Of a stretch of 64,000 nt of DNA, positions 56,425-64,000 are shown one piece after another. The stretch spans positions 8,797,248-8,861,247 of the forward strand of contig NZ_CP100416.1 of assembly GCF_026017845.1 (NCBI RefSeq), read 5' to 3'. This DNA is from Amycolatopsis mediterranei. GTDB lineage: Bacteria; Actinomycetota; Actinomycetes; Mycobacteriales; Pseudonocardiaceae. Position 1 is the stretch's first letter. Each line of letters starts with the position of its first letter. Position numbers and translations under genes: made by a program. The notes beneath the pieces are model-generated. The model was not told the origin of the DNA. It ran no database searches and saw only the letters and a list, made by a program, of their open reading frames with translations.

Positions 56425-56676
56425 GTGCGCTGCCCGGTCTGCGGTTCGGAGCGCCTGGGCCCGCTCGGCGAGCTGAGGGCCCGCGAAGACGTCTTCTTCA
56501 GCCTGATGCTCACGTACGCGGCGCCGAAGTTCTTTTCGCGCACCCCGAGGTTCGCCGTCGGTTACGGCCGTGCCTGCCTGGACTGCGGCGCCCTCACCGC
56601 GTTCATGAACGACGAAGAGCGTGAGAAGCTCGCCGAAGCCGCCGATCGGCTCGAGCTGCCGAAGTACCTCGACTAG
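56425..56676 (+). CDS. Small zinc-ribbon-like protein
   Basis: An 83-residue protein with CPVCG near the start and CLDCG in the middle, a four-Cys zinc ribbon separated by a helix-rich insert (FFSLMLTYAAPKFFSR). The C-terminal helix ends ADRLELPKYLD. It may bind nucleic acid or protein. GTG 56425 follows the previous stop by one base. Its stop overlaps the convergent OsmC gene. Confidence 0.7.
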   Translation: MRCPVCGSERLGPLGELRAREDVFFSLMLTYAAPKFFSRTPRFAVGYGRACLDCGALTAFMNDEEREKLAEAADRLELPKYLD

Positions 56677-57074
56677 CTCGGAAACTCCTCGGTCACCGGA
56701 ATCCCCTTCTTGAGCGTCCGGCTCACCGTGCAGAGCCGGTCGATCGCCCGGTCCACGGCACCGGCCAGCGCGTCCCGCTGATCCGCGGTCAAAGTCGACA
56801 CATCGACATCGAAAGCGACGTGGACGGCGTCCAGTTCCGAAGCGCCCTCACGCCGATCGGCGCTGACGGCGACGCGGAACTTCGCGTCTTCGCCGATCCG
56901 CCGCGTGATCAGCTCTTCCGCGGTCACCGCGCTGCAGCCCGCCGCCGCGATCTGGAGCAGTTCGGCGGGCGAGAAGGCCCCTTCGGCGCCCGCCCGGCCC
57001 AGCCGGACCTCCGCGCCCCGGTCGTTGCGCCCGACGAACGCGTGCTCGCCCGTGCGTTCCACTTCCAGTGTCAT
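56673..57074 (-). CDS. OsmC/Ohr-family peroxidase
   Basis: A 133-residue OsmC-fold protein. The two catalytic Cys lie in LLQIAAAGCSAVTAEEL and in DRLCTVSRTLKKGIP, the spacing seen in OsmC/YhfA proteins, which reduce organic hydroperoxides. Residues such as LGRAGAEGAFSPAELLQ are typical. ATG 57074 is 16 bp after the PTH2 gene, so it is the last gene of serB-PTH2-osmC. Confidence 0.9.
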   Translation of the reverse strand: MTLEVERTGEHAFVGRNDRGAEVRLGRAGAEGAFSPAELLQIAAAGCSAVTAEELITRRIGEDAKFRVAVSADRREGASELDAVHVAFDVDVSTLTADQRDALAGAVDRAIDRLCTVSRTLKKGIPVTEEFPS

Positions 57075-57090
57075 GCCCGCTCCAACCGGC

Positions 57091-57870
57091 TCAGGGGGCC
57101 GCTTGTTCCGGCGCCCACTGGGCCAGCACCGTGATCGTGCCCGGGTCGACCTCGGTGAACCCGGCGTCCCGCACGGCGATGACGCGGTCCCGCCGCCACG
57201 CGCCCTCCGGGTCGTCACCCGGGTGCAGTTCCTTCCACTGCGCGACGCTCGCCGCGCGCACGGCGACCCGGAAGCCGCGATCGGCCCAGGCCGCCCGCTC
57301 GGCGTCGCCCAGCAACGCGGCGAGGATCATCGTCGCGTGCCCGACCTGGGCGGCCCCCTTGCCGACCGTCATCGGCACGTGCGGGTTGAGCAGCAGCAGC
57401 GGGACACCGTCCGGGAGCGGGCCCGGCTCGTCCGGCGGCAGTTCACTGCCGGAGATCTGCAGCCGCGCGACTTCCTTGGGGGTCTCGGTGACCAGCCCCG
57501 GCAGGAGGGCCCGTGCCTCGGCGCCGTCGACCTCGACGGTGATGCCCGGCAGCTCCTGGACGGCCGCCCAGTGCGCGCCCCGCGCCCGCCGCGCGACCTT
57601 GCGGATCCGGTTGTCGAGCCAGGCGTGCATCGGCTCGGCCCACTCGCCGCCGGGCTGGGCACGCTCGTCGAGGCACACCGCCAGCGCCGCCGCGGCCGCC
57701 GCCTCCAGCAGCGGCGTGCGCCCCGGCGGCTCGGCGCGTTCGATGCGGAGGATGACCGGCATCGCGCGGACTTCCTCGGGGAGCTCGTCGGAGGTGTCCG
57801 ACGTGTCTTCGGCCGGAAGCCCCAGCCAGAAGGCGTAGCGGACGCCCAGGGGGTCGAGAACGCTGCTCAC
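57091..57870 (-). CDS. Peptidyl-tRNA hydrolase family PTH2 protein with N-terminal extension
   Basis: A 259-residue protein. The C-terminal 110 residues are a PTH2 domain (LLLLNPHVPMTVGKGAAQVG, then HATMILAALL and RDRVIAVRDAGFTEVDPG), which recycles peptidyl-tRNA in archaea and eukaryotes and occurs in actinomycetes. The N-terminal 140 residues (YAFWLGLPAE, ILRIERAEPPGRTPLLEAA, HAWLDNRIRKVARRARG) are unlike anything I recognise. GTG 57870 overlaps the serB stop. Confidence 0.8.
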   Translation of the reverse strand: MSSVLDPLGVRYAFWLGLPAEDTSDTSDELPEEVRAMPVILRIERAEPPGRTPLLEAAAAAALAVCLDERAQPGGEWAEPMHAWLDNRIRKVARRARGAHWAAVQELPGITVEVDGAEARALLPGLVTETPKEVARLQISGSELPPDEPGPLPDGVPLLLLNPHVPMTVGKGAAQVGHATMILAALLGDAERAAWADRGFRVAVRAASVAQWKELHPGDDPEGAWRRDRVIAVRDAGFTEVDPGTITVLAQWAPEQAAP

Positions 57871-59096
57871 GGACGCATCAGCTCGAGCCCGTCGGCGGCG
57901 TCGGCCGCTTCGACCTCGCCGCGGGTGAGGCCGAGCACGAACAGCACGGCGTCGAGGTACGGGTGCGACAGCGCGGTGTCGGCCACCTCGCGCAGCGCCG
58001 GCTTCGCGTTGAACGCGACGCCCATGCCCGCGGCCGAGAGCATGTCGATGTCGTTGGCGCCGTCCCCGACGGCAACGCACTGCTCGAGCGGGATGTCGTA
58101 CTCGGCGGCGAAGCGGCGAAGCACCTTCGCCTTGCCCGCGCGGTCGACGACGTCACCGACGACCTTCCCGGTGAGCTTGCCGTCGACGATCTCGAGCTCG
58201 TTCGCCACCGCGAAGTCGAGTCCCAGCTCCTCCACCAGGCCGTCGATGACCTGGGTGAAGCCGCCCGAGACGACGCCGGTGCGGAAGCCCATCCGCTTGA
58301 GCGTCCGGATCGTGGTGCGGGCGCCCGGGGTCAGCTCGATCGACGCGGCGACCTCGTCGATCGCCGTCGCGGGCAGACCGGCCAGCAGCGCGACCCGCCG
58401 CTCCAGCGACTCGGTGAAGTTCAGCTCGCCGCGCATGGCCGCTTCGGTGATCTCGCGGATCTCCGGCTCGACCCCGGCGTGCGCGCCCAGCATCTCGATG
58501 ACCTCGCCCTGGATCAGGGTCGAGTCCACGTCGAACACGACGAGCCGCTTCGCCCGGCGCGTGATGCCGGCCCGCTCCACGGCGATGTCGACCCCCGCCT
58601 CGACGGCGGCGTCGGCGAGCTCGGACCGCAGCTCGGCGTCGGCTTGCGGCGTGTCCTGGTCGACCGAGACGTACAGCTCGAGCCCGGTCACGGGGTAGTC
58701 GGCGACGCTGCGGATGGCATCGATGTTGGCGCCCAGCGAGGCCAGCCGGCGCGCGACCTCGGAAAAGCCCCGCGCGGTCACCGGGCGGCCCAGCACCACC
58801 AGCACGTGGGAGGAGTCCCGGCGGCCGAGCGCGAACGGGTCGTCCCCGATCGCCGAGCCGATCTTGACGTCGACCTGCATGCCGACGGACGCCATCGCCT
58901 GCTCGACCGTCTCCTGCAGGCCCTCCGGGTCGCGGTAGACCCCGGCGAGCACCCCGAGCACGAGCTGCCCGCGGATGACCACCTGCTCGACGTCGAGCAC
59001 GTCGACGTCGTGCCGGGTCAGCACGGCGAACAGCACGGACGAGACACCCGGTTTGTCGGGGCCGGTCGTCGTGATCAGGACGGGGGTCTGGGTCAC
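57867..59096 (-). CDS. serB: Phosphoserine phosphatase SerB (two ACT domains)
   Basis: A 409-residue enzyme, last step of serine synthesis. Residues 1-170 hold two ACT regulatory domains (ITTTGPDKPGVSSVLFAVL first). The HAD core has VFDVDSTLIQGEVIEMLG (nucleophile Asp about 188), the Ser in GVVSGGFTQV and GDGANDIDMLSAAGMGVAF. The arrangement equals mycobacterial SerB2 (Rv3042c). GTG 59096. First gene of serB-PTH2-osmC. Upstream is the terminator of ctaD, so it has its own promoter. Confidence 0.95.
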   Translation of the reverse strand: MTQTPVLITTTGPDKPGVSSVLFAVLTRHDVDVLDVEQVVIRGQLVLGVLAGVYRDPEGLQETVEQAMASVGMQVDVKIGSAIGDDPFALGRRDSSHVLVVLGRPVTARGFSEVARRLASLGANIDAIRSVADYPVTGLELYVSVDQDTPQADAELRSELADAAVEAGVDIAVERAGITRRAKRLVVFDVDSTLIQGEVIEMLGAHAGVEPEIREITEAAMRGELNFTESLERRVALLAGLPATAIDEVAASIELTPGARTTIRTLKRMGFRTGVVSGGFTQVIDGLVEELGLDFAVANELEIVDGKLTGKVVGDVVDRAGKAKVLRRFAAEYDIPLEQCVAVGDGANDIDMLSAAGMGVAFNAKPALREVADTALSHPYLDAVLFVLGLTRGEVEAADAADGLELMRP

Positions 59097-59159
59097 TGGT
59101 CATCCCTCGTTCGGCAACGCTGCACGGCCAGTCTGCCGGTCCGGGGCCGGACATAAGTA

Positions 59160-59198
59160 GAGCGCGTGCCCGGCTTCACATCAGCCGGGCACGCGCTC
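59160..59198 (-). terminator. Strong hairpin terminator after ctaD
   Basis: GAGCGCGTGCCCGGCT (59160-59175) and AGCCGGGCACGCGCTC (59183-59198) make a perfect 16-bp stem with a seven-base loop, 14 bases after the ctaD stop and about 60 bases before serB begins. It separates the two transcripts. Confidence 0.9.
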
Positions 59199-59212
59199 AC
59201 TCGATCAGGGGG

Positions 59213-61000
59213 CTACTTTTCGCCTTGCTCGCTCGCGTTGTCGTTGGAGTGGTCTCCCGGGATCACCGCTTCGGTGAGCAGCTGCGAAGGCGCCGCGTGG
59301 CTGTTGACCTTCTGCTTCCCGAAGAAGCCGATCTCACCCTCGTTGTGGATGCGCTCGATCATGTGCGGGTAGTGCAGCTCGAACGCGGGCCGCTCGGAGC
59401 GGATCCGGGGCAGCTCGGTGAAGTTGTGCCGCGGCGGCGGGCAGGAGGTCGCCCACTCGAGCGAGTTGCCGTAGCCCCACGGGTCGTCCACCGTGACGAT
59501 CTCGCCGTACCGGTAGCTCTTGAAGACGTTCCAGATGAACGGCAGCGTCGAGGCACCGAGGATGTACGCGCCGATCGTGGAGATCGTGTTCAGCGTGGTG
59601 AAGCCGTCACTGGTCAGGTAGTCCGCGTACCGGCGCGGCATGCCCTCGGCACCCAGCCAGTGCTGGACGAGGAACGTGCCGTGGAAGCCGATGAACGTGG
59701 TCCAGAAGTGCCACTTGCCGAGCTTCTCGTCCATCATCCGGCCGGTGATCTTCGGGAACCAGAAGTAGATGCCGGCGAAGGTGGCGAACACGATCGTGCC
59801 GTAGAGCACGTAGTGGAAGTGCGCGACGACGAAGTAGCTGTCCGACACGTGGAAGTCGATCGCCGGCGCGGCCAGCAGGATGCCGGTCAGGCCGCCGAAG
59901 AGGAACGTGACGATGAAGCCCATCGAGAAGATCATCGGCGTCTCGAAGGACAGCTGGCCCTTCCACATCGTGCCGATCCAGTTGAAGAACTTGATGCCGG
60001 TCGGGACGGCGATCAGGAACGTCATGAAGGAGAAGAACGGCAGCAGCACGGCGCCGGTGGCGTACATGTGGTGCGCCCACACCGCGACCGACAGCGCCGC
60101 GATGGCCAGCGTCGCCCAGACCAGGCTCTTGTAGCCGAACAGCGGCTTGCGGCTGAACACCGGGAAGATCTCCGACACGATGCCGAAGAACGGCAGCGCG
60201 ACGATGTACACCTCGGGATGGCCGAAGAACCAGAACAGGTGCTGCCAGAGGATCACGCCGCCGTTTTCGGGGTCGAACACGTGCGCCCCGAGGTGCCGGT
60301 CCGCCAGCAGGCCCATCAGGGCCGCGGTCAGGATCGGGAAGGCGAGCAGGATCAGGATCGACGTCACCAGGATGTTCCAGGTGAAGATCGGCATCCGGTA
60401 CATCGTCATGCCCGGCGCGCGCAGGCAGACCACGGTGGTGATCATGTTGACCGCGCCGAGGATGGTGCCGAGACCGGAGACGACCAGGCCGGAGATCCAC
60501 AGGTCCGCGCCGACACCCGGCGAGTGGATGGCGTCCGACAGCGGGGTGTAGGCGAACCAGCCGAAGTCGGCGGCGCCACCGGGCGTCAGGAAGCCGGACA
60601 GCACGATCAGGCCGCCGAAGAGGTACAGCCAGTACGAGAACGCGTTCAGCCGCGGGAAGGCGACGTCCGGCGAGCCGATCTGCAGCGGCAGCACGAAGTT
60701 CGCGAAGCCGAAGAGGATCGGGGTCGCGTACAGCAGCAGCATCACCGTGCCGTGCATGGTGAACAGCTGGTTGTACTGCTCCTGGGACAGGAACTGCTGC
60801 CCGGGCCGCGCCAGCTCGGTGCGGATCAGCATGGCCATCGCGCCGCCCGCCATGAAGAAGGCGAACGACGTGACCAGGTACATGATCCCGATCTGCTTGT
60901 GGTCCGTCGTGCGGAACAACCGCAGCAGGTACGAACCCTTAACCGACTCGCGCGCGGGGTACGGGCGCGTGGCGATCGGCTTGGGGGCTACGGCCGTCAC
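59213..61000 (-). CDS. ctaD: Cytochrome c oxidase subunit I (aa3 type)
   Basis: A 595-residue heme-copper oxidase core subunit with twelve transmembrane helices. It has LFTMHGTVMLLLYATP (heme a His), WQHLFWFFGHPEVYI (CuB His and Tyr), AVWAHHMYATG (CuB His pair) and VVAHFHYVLYG (heme a/a3 His). The C-terminal tail resembles the mycobacterial CtaD (Rv3043c), also beside serB. GTG 61000 has GGAGG five bases upstream and is preferred over GTG 61015. Terminal oxidase of the respiratory chain. Confidence 0.97.
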   Translation of the reverse strand: MTAVAPKPIATRPYPARESVKGSYLLRLFRTTDHKQIGIMYLVTSFAFFMAGGAMAMLIRTELARPGQQFLSQEQYNQLFTMHGTVMLLLYATPILFGFANFVLPLQIGSPDVAFPRLNAFSYWLYLFGGLIVLSGFLTPGGAADFGWFAYTPLSDAIHSPGVGADLWISGLVVSGLGTILGAVNMITTVVCLRAPGMTMYRMPIFTWNILVTSILILLAFPILTAALMGLLADRHLGAHVFDPENGGVILWQHLFWFFGHPEVYIVALPFFGIVSEIFPVFSRKPLFGYKSLVWATLAIAALSVAVWAHHMYATGAVLLPFFSFMTFLIAVPTGIKFFNWIGTMWKGQLSFETPMIFSMGFIVTFLFGGLTGILLAAPAIDFHVSDSYFVVAHFHYVLYGTIVFATFAGIYFWFPKITGRMMDEKLGKWHFWTTFIGFHGTFLVQHWLGAEGMPRRYADYLTSDGFTTLNTISTIGAYILGASTLPFIWNVFKSYRYGEIVTVDDPWGYGNSLEWATSCPPPRHNFTELPRIRSERPAFELHYPHMIERIHNEGEIGFFGKQKVNSHAAPSQLLTEAVIPGDHSNDNASEQGEK

Positions 61001-61135
61001 TCCTGCCTCCAACACTGAAACCTTGTGGTGGTCATCGTCGCGCCACCGGGGCTCGGGAAAGCCCGATCCGGCGGCTTAGGGGGATCGTAGCCCTCGCTAC
61101 CGACAGTCGCGCGCACCGGCTGGCAAGATCGGGGC

Positions 61136-61957
61136 GTGGCCGACGAGTACACCCGTGCGGCGGTGCGCGCGGCCCGCGCCGTGACCGCCCGGCTGGGGCT
61201 GCCCGGCCACGATCCCGAAGTACTCCACGAGCGCTCGAACGTGCTGGTGAAGCTGGGTTCGCTGGTCGCCAGGGTGCCCGCGACGACCCGGCTGCTCCGC
61301 CCGGAACCGGCGGCCTGGCTGGCCCGGGACGTCGCGCTCTCGAGGTTCCTCACCGACCGTGGTGTGCTCGTCGTCTCACCCGCCGCGGATCCCCCGGCCG
61401 GGCCGCACTTCGCGGACGGCCTGCCGGTCACGCTCTGGCACCACACCCCGCACGATCCGGCTCACCGGTACGCCCCGGACGTCGTCGCGCGCTCGCTCGC
61501 CGAGGTGCACGCGGCCCTGCGCGAGTACCCGGGCGAACTGCCCCGCCGCGGGCCGCTGGACGACCTGGAGCGGCTCCTCGGCCGGTACGACCTCGACCCC
61601 CGCTTGCGGGCGGAAGCCGCGCGGATCGAAGCCACGCTGCCGGACGGGCCCGTTCAGCCGCTGCACGGCGACGCGCACCCCGGCAACCTGATCGCGACCG
61701 CGGCCGGGCCGTGCTGGCTGGACTTCGAGGACACCTGGCTGGGCCCGCTCGCCTGGGACCTCGCCATCCTGGCCCGGCAAGGCGGCCCGGAGTACCTGGC
61801 CGCCTACCCCGGCTCGGTGTCCGACGAGGCCCTTCGCGCGTACACGCGGTTGCGGGAACTCTTCGCCGTGGCATGGCGCTTCGTGATCGCCCGGCGGTTC
61901 CCGCACCGGCTTCCCGAAGCCCGCTCCGCGCTCGCTGCCTACTTCTCGCTCTCGTGA
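61136..61957 (+). CDS. Aminoglycoside-phosphotransferase-fold kinase
   Basis: A 273-residue APH/choline-kinase-fold protein. The catalytic loop is LHGDAHPGNLIAT (Asp and Asn) and the metal Asp is in LDFEDTWLGPLAWDLA. The N-lobe (VLVKLGSLVARVPATTRLLR) lacks a clear Lys in the usual place, so ATP binding may be altered. Such proteins are often annotated as antibiotic kinases without proof. GTG 61136. Divergent from ctaD; convergent with the next hydrolase, overlapping 19 bases. Confidence 0.8.
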   Translation: MADEYTRAAVRAARAVTARLGLPGHDPEVLHERSNVLVKLGSLVARVPATTRLLRPEPAAWLARDVALSRFLTDRGVLVVSPAADPPAGPHFADGLPVTLWHHTPHDPAHRYAPDVVARSLAEVHAALREYPGELPRRGPLDDLERLLGRYDLDPRLRAEAARIEATLPDGPVQPLHGDAHPGNLIATAAGPCWLDFEDTWLGPLAWDLAILARQGGPEYLAAYPGSVSDEALRAYTRLRELFAVAWRFVIARRFPHRLPEARSALAAYFSLS

Positions 61958-62715
61958 GTCGCCGGGTACCAGGAGAGGATCGCCTCGACCACCCCCGCGG
62001 GGTCTTCGAGCGGGGTCAGGTGACCGGCTTCGGGGAGCACCACGAGCGTCGCGCCGTCCATCACCCCGGCCATCTCGCTCGCCGCCGCGATCGGCGTGAT
62101 CGGGTCCTCCTCCCCGACGACGACCAGGGCGGGAACGCCGGAGTCCCGCAGCAGGTCGAGCGAGTCCGGCCGGGTCCGCAGCGCGAGCGCCGTCCACGAG
62201 ATGCCGGCGGGCGGCTGGGATTCGATGATCTCCCGGACCGTCTCGACGAGCTCGGGACGCCGTTCGCGCGTCGACGCGGCCAGCAGGTTCGGCAGGTTCG
62301 CCTCGGCGAGCCAGGTTTCGGTGCCCTCCTGCTCGACGCGGGCCGCGACGTCCAGCCGGGTCTGGGCGGCTTCGGGGGTATCGGGCCCGGCCTTGGTGTC
62401 GATGAGCACCAGCCCGCCGACCCGCTCCGGCGCGAGCCGCAGCACGGCCATCGCGAGGTAGCCGCCCATCGAGCAGCCGCCGAGCACGACGCGGTCGAGG
62501 TCCAGCCGGTCGAGCAGGGCGACGACGTCCCGCGCGGCGTCCTCGAGGCTCGGTTCGCGATCGGACTCCGGCAGCGGCGAGCGGCCGAGCCCGCGCTGGT
62601 CGGGTGTGATCACCCGAAGGTGTGAAGCGAGGGGCTCGCGCACCGCGTTCCACATGCGGGAATCCAGGGGAAAGGCGTGGAGGAGGACCAGTGGCAGTTC
62701 GGTCATGCGCGTCAT
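61939..62715 (-). CDS. Alpha/beta hydrolase (enol-lactonase-like)
   Basis: A 258-residue alpha/beta hydrolase. It has LVLLHAFPLDSRMW (oxyanion), the nucleophile elbow GCSMGG (Ser about 97), VVGEEDPITP (Asp) and LPEAGHLTPLEDP (His). The pattern resembles 3-oxoadipate enol-lactonase and similar esterases, but no beta-ketoadipate genes are near. ATG 62715 has a GGGGG-type site eight bases upstream; ATG 62706 is the alternative. Divergent from a GNAT gene. Confidence 0.87.
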   Translation of the reverse strand: MTRMTELPLVLLHAFPLDSRMWNAVREPLASHLRVITPDQRGLGRSPLPESDREPSLEDAARDVVALLDRLDLDRVVLGGCSMGGYLAMAVLRLAPERVGGLVLIDTKAGPDTPEAAQTRLDVAARVEQEGTETWLAEANLPNLLAASTRERRPELVETVREIIESQPPAGISWTALALRTRPDSLDLLRDSGVPALVVVGEEDPITPIAAASEMAGVMDGATLVVLPEAGHLTPLEDPAGVVEAILSWYPATHESEK

Positions 62716-62746
62716 TTTGTCGGACCCCCTCGCTAGCTTCGCCGAT

Positions 62747-63244
62747 GTGTTCACCGACATCGAAACCGACCGGCTCCTGCTGCGGCCGCCCCACGAGGCG
62801 GACCGGCAGGCGATGGTCGACATCCACACCGACCCCCGGACCAACCGCTTCCACCCCGACCCACCCGACGTCCCGCGCGCGTCGGCGATGTTCTCGGACT
62901 GGCTGGCCCACTGGGCCGAGCACGGCTTCGGCTACCCCGCGGTCCTCGAACGCGGCGGCACCGAGGTGATCGGCATGTGCGGCGTGCGGCTGCGCGAGTT
63001 CCACGGCGAGAAGGTCCTGAACCTCGGCTACCGGTTCCGGCCGTCGGCGTGGGGGAAGGGGTACGCGGTGGAGGCGGGGCAGGCGGTCCTGGAGTGGTGC
63101 GCCCGCGAGCTGCCGTCCGTGCCGGTGCTGGCGAGCGTGAGCATCGCGAACAAGCCATCGCTGCGGGTGGCCGAGCGGCTGGGCTTCACGGAGTACACGG
63201 AGGAGATGTACGACGGCGCGATGTCCCGCCACTACCGGCGCTGA
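62747..63244 (+). CDS. GNAT-family N-acetyltransferase (RimJ/RimL-like)
   Basis: A 165-residue GNAT. It begins DIETDRLLLRPPHEADRQAM, typical of the RimJ/RimL group, with GYRFRPSAWGKGYAVEAGQA (acetyl-CoA loop) and ASVSIANKPSLRVAERLGF. It may acetylate an N-terminal residue or a small amine. GTG 62747 lies eight bases after TAGCTT, so the transcript is probably leaderless. Divergent from the alpha/beta hydrolase. Confidence 0.88.
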   Translation: MFTDIETDRLLLRPPHEADRQAMVDIHTDPRTNRFHPDPPDVPRASAMFSDWLAHWAEHGFGYPAVLERGGTEVIGMCGVRLREFHGEKVLNLGYRFRPSAWGKGYAVEAGQAVLEWCARELPSVPVLASVSIANKPSLRVAERLGFTEYTEEMYDGAMSRHYRR

Positions 63245-63338
63245 GCCGGGCGTTGTTTGAAAACTCCAGAGCGAATCGGGGCCCCTACCGAGCCCTGCGG
63301 CCACCACCGCCGACGGGGTACCCGCGGCCGGACGGGAC

Positions 63339-63644
63339 TCACCACCGGCGCTGCGGCCGCCGCCGGGCGCGCGCTTCCCAGCAGGCCCGGTGCCAGTGCC
63401 GGCGGTCGGCGACCGACCCGGTCTCGTCGGCGGGCCACACCACCAGATGCGGCGTGCCGGGCCGGATCTCGTGGTCACAACCGGGACAGCGGTAGAACTT
63501 GGTCGCCTGGCTCCCGGGCACGGTCCGCACGAGCCAGTCCCCGTCGGTGCCGGACTCGGCCCGCGCCCACCCGGTGGCGGCACCGAGGTCACGTTCGGGC
63601 GGCCCACCGTCCGAACGGCGGCCGGGACGGTTACGTCGTGGCAC
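63339..63644 (-). CDS. Conserved small zinc-binding-like protein
   Basis: A 101-residue protein. The conserved block is FYRCPGCDHEIRPGTPHLVV, then RRHWHRACWEARA: Cys-x2-Cys, His-x-His and Cys form a likely zinc site. I know this as a common actinobacterial family of unknown role. The frame extends upstream through the 21-bp repeats, but GTG 63644 is preferred: VPRRNRPGRRSD is a natural start, and the extension is repeat-derived. Confidence 0.7.
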   Translation of the reverse strand: MPRRNRPGRRSDGGPPERDLGAATGWARAESGTDGDWLVRTVPGSQATKFYRCPGCDHEIRPGTPHLVVWPADETGSVADRRHWHRACWEARARRRPQRRW

Positions 63645-63690
63645 TCCCAAACGGTAACGGCCCCCTACCCCGCCCGCCGCCACCCTCCCA

Positions 63691-63930
63691 TCACCCGCGA
63701 TGCCCGCCCAGTCACGCGTGATGCCTCCCCAATCACGCGAGATGCCCGCCCAGTCACGAGTGATGCCCGCCCAAGCACGCCAGCCGACCTCTCCGGGTAC
63801 GCAAACCAACCCCTCCTGGCACGCAATCCGACCGCGGAGGCACGCAATCCGGCACCCGAGAACGCGTGTCGTCCGCCCAGGCACGCGTGTCGTCCGCCCA
63901 GGCACGCGTGTCGTCCACCCAGGCACGTGG
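63691..63930. repeat. Degenerate 21-bp-period tandem repeat array
   Basis: About ten units share a CACGC-like core every 21 bp. Group A has TCAC cores at 63691, 63712, 63733, 63754 and 63775 (CCCGCCCAGTCACG type). Group B has ACGCAA cores at 63799, 63821 and 63842. Group C has ACGCGTG cores at 63862, 63883 and 63904, and ACGTGG at 63925. The units are contiguous, with no spacers, so this is not CRISPR. It fills the roughly 350-bp gap at the right edge. Confidence 0.8.
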
Positions 63931-63959
63931 AGTTGCCCCGTGGGGCCGGACACCTTGAT

Positions 63960-63977
63960 TCCAGACAGTGGTCTGGA
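63960..63977 (+). promoter_or_regulatory. Palindromic operator before right-edge gene
   Basis: TCCAGAC-AGTG-GTCTGGA is a perfect 7-bp-arm palindrome 14 bp before the ATG at 63992. A site like this usually belongs to a TetR- or MarR-type autorepressor. It overlaps the ribosome-binding region GGAGGGAGG. Confidence 0.55.
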
Positions 63978-63991
63978 GGGAGGATGTCCTG

Positions 63992-64000
63992 ATGTCGCGC
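63992..64000 (+). CDS. Start of a truncated gene at right edge
   Basis: ATG TCG CGC begins a gene cut by the window end, preceded by GGAGGGAGG at about eight bases and a palindromic operator. Only Met-Ser-Arg is visible. The operator suggests a self-regulating transcription factor or its target. Confidence 0.5.

Noticed and set aside
61376..63607. 743-codon minus-strand open frame near the right end
   Set aside because: Covers parts of the kinase, hydrolase and GNAT genes, which have complete catalytic motifs in other frames.
63691..63930. CRISPR array
   Set aside because: Units are contiguous at 21 bp with no unique spacers, and there are no cas genes.

Overview
This window is chromosomal DNA from a very GC-rich actinomycete. 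The gene content points to the Pseudonocardiaceae, with Amycolatopsis my best guess. Evidence: many GTG/TTG starts, many apparently leaderless genes with a TANNNT-like -10 box 6-9 bases before the start codon, a cvnABCD conservon, a DUF6412-YidC pair, and a long block collinear with Mycobacterium tuberculosis Rv1329c-Rv1341. The genus is inference. I see no transposase, integrase, phage module, CRISPR array or rRNA. There is one tRNA gene.

Left part (1-13.4 kb): an SDR fragment and divergent LysR regulator; a secreted lytic transglycosylase with a coupled small protein; a TetR regulator; DUF1992; a YidC paralogue with DUF6412; a membrane metallophosphoesterase behind a strong inverted repeat; an alpha/beta hydrolase; a macro-domain protein; a HAD phosphatase; a NUDIX hydrolase; DoxX; and the conservon cvnABCD. 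A CebR-like palindrome lies upstream of cvnA.

Middle part (14-36 kb): a TenA-like protein, a long-chain acyl-CoA ligase facing an SDR, an MFS exporter, a membrane diguanylate cyclase, an unrecognised protein with an 84-bp internal repeat, a phospholipase A2 fused to a membrane acyltransferase-like region, an LCP-family wall-polymer ligase, a BldD-like HTH regulator, a Baeyer-Villiger monooxygenase with divergent TetR, a tRNA-Leu(UAG)-like gene with a short variable loop, and a group of oxidoreductases each beside a divergent AraC/GlxA-type regulator.

Right part (36-64 kb): bcp, then a large lone NACHT-LRR (STAND) NTPase, the most defence-like gene here. Next comes the Mtb-like block on the minus strand (clpS, DUF2017, P1 peptidase, mec, cysO, cysM, rhomboid, murI, Rv1339-type MBL enzyme, rph, rdgB). 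It is interrupted between cysM and the rhomboid gene by an N-acetyltransferase, a racemase and a decayed MBL gene. Divergent from it are pncB, pncA and a KDPG aldolase; then a secreted protein, bioY, dinG, two small proteins, and osmC/PTH2/serB followed by ctaD behind a strong terminator. The right edge holds a phosphotransferase, a hydrolase, a GNAT enzyme, a zinc-ribbon-like protein, a 21-bp-period repeat array, and the first codons of a gene behind a palindromic operator.

Functional themes: NAD salvage (pncB/pncA), sulphur transfer to cysteine through a protein thiocarboxylate (mec/cysO/cysM), nucleotide-pool and RNA quality control (rdgB, rph, PTH2), envelope maintenance (lytic transglycosylase, LCP, YidC, PLA2 fusion) and signalling (conservon, c-di-GMP synthase, cAMP phosphodiesterase-like MBL). 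All calls come from reading the sequence; no database search was run.
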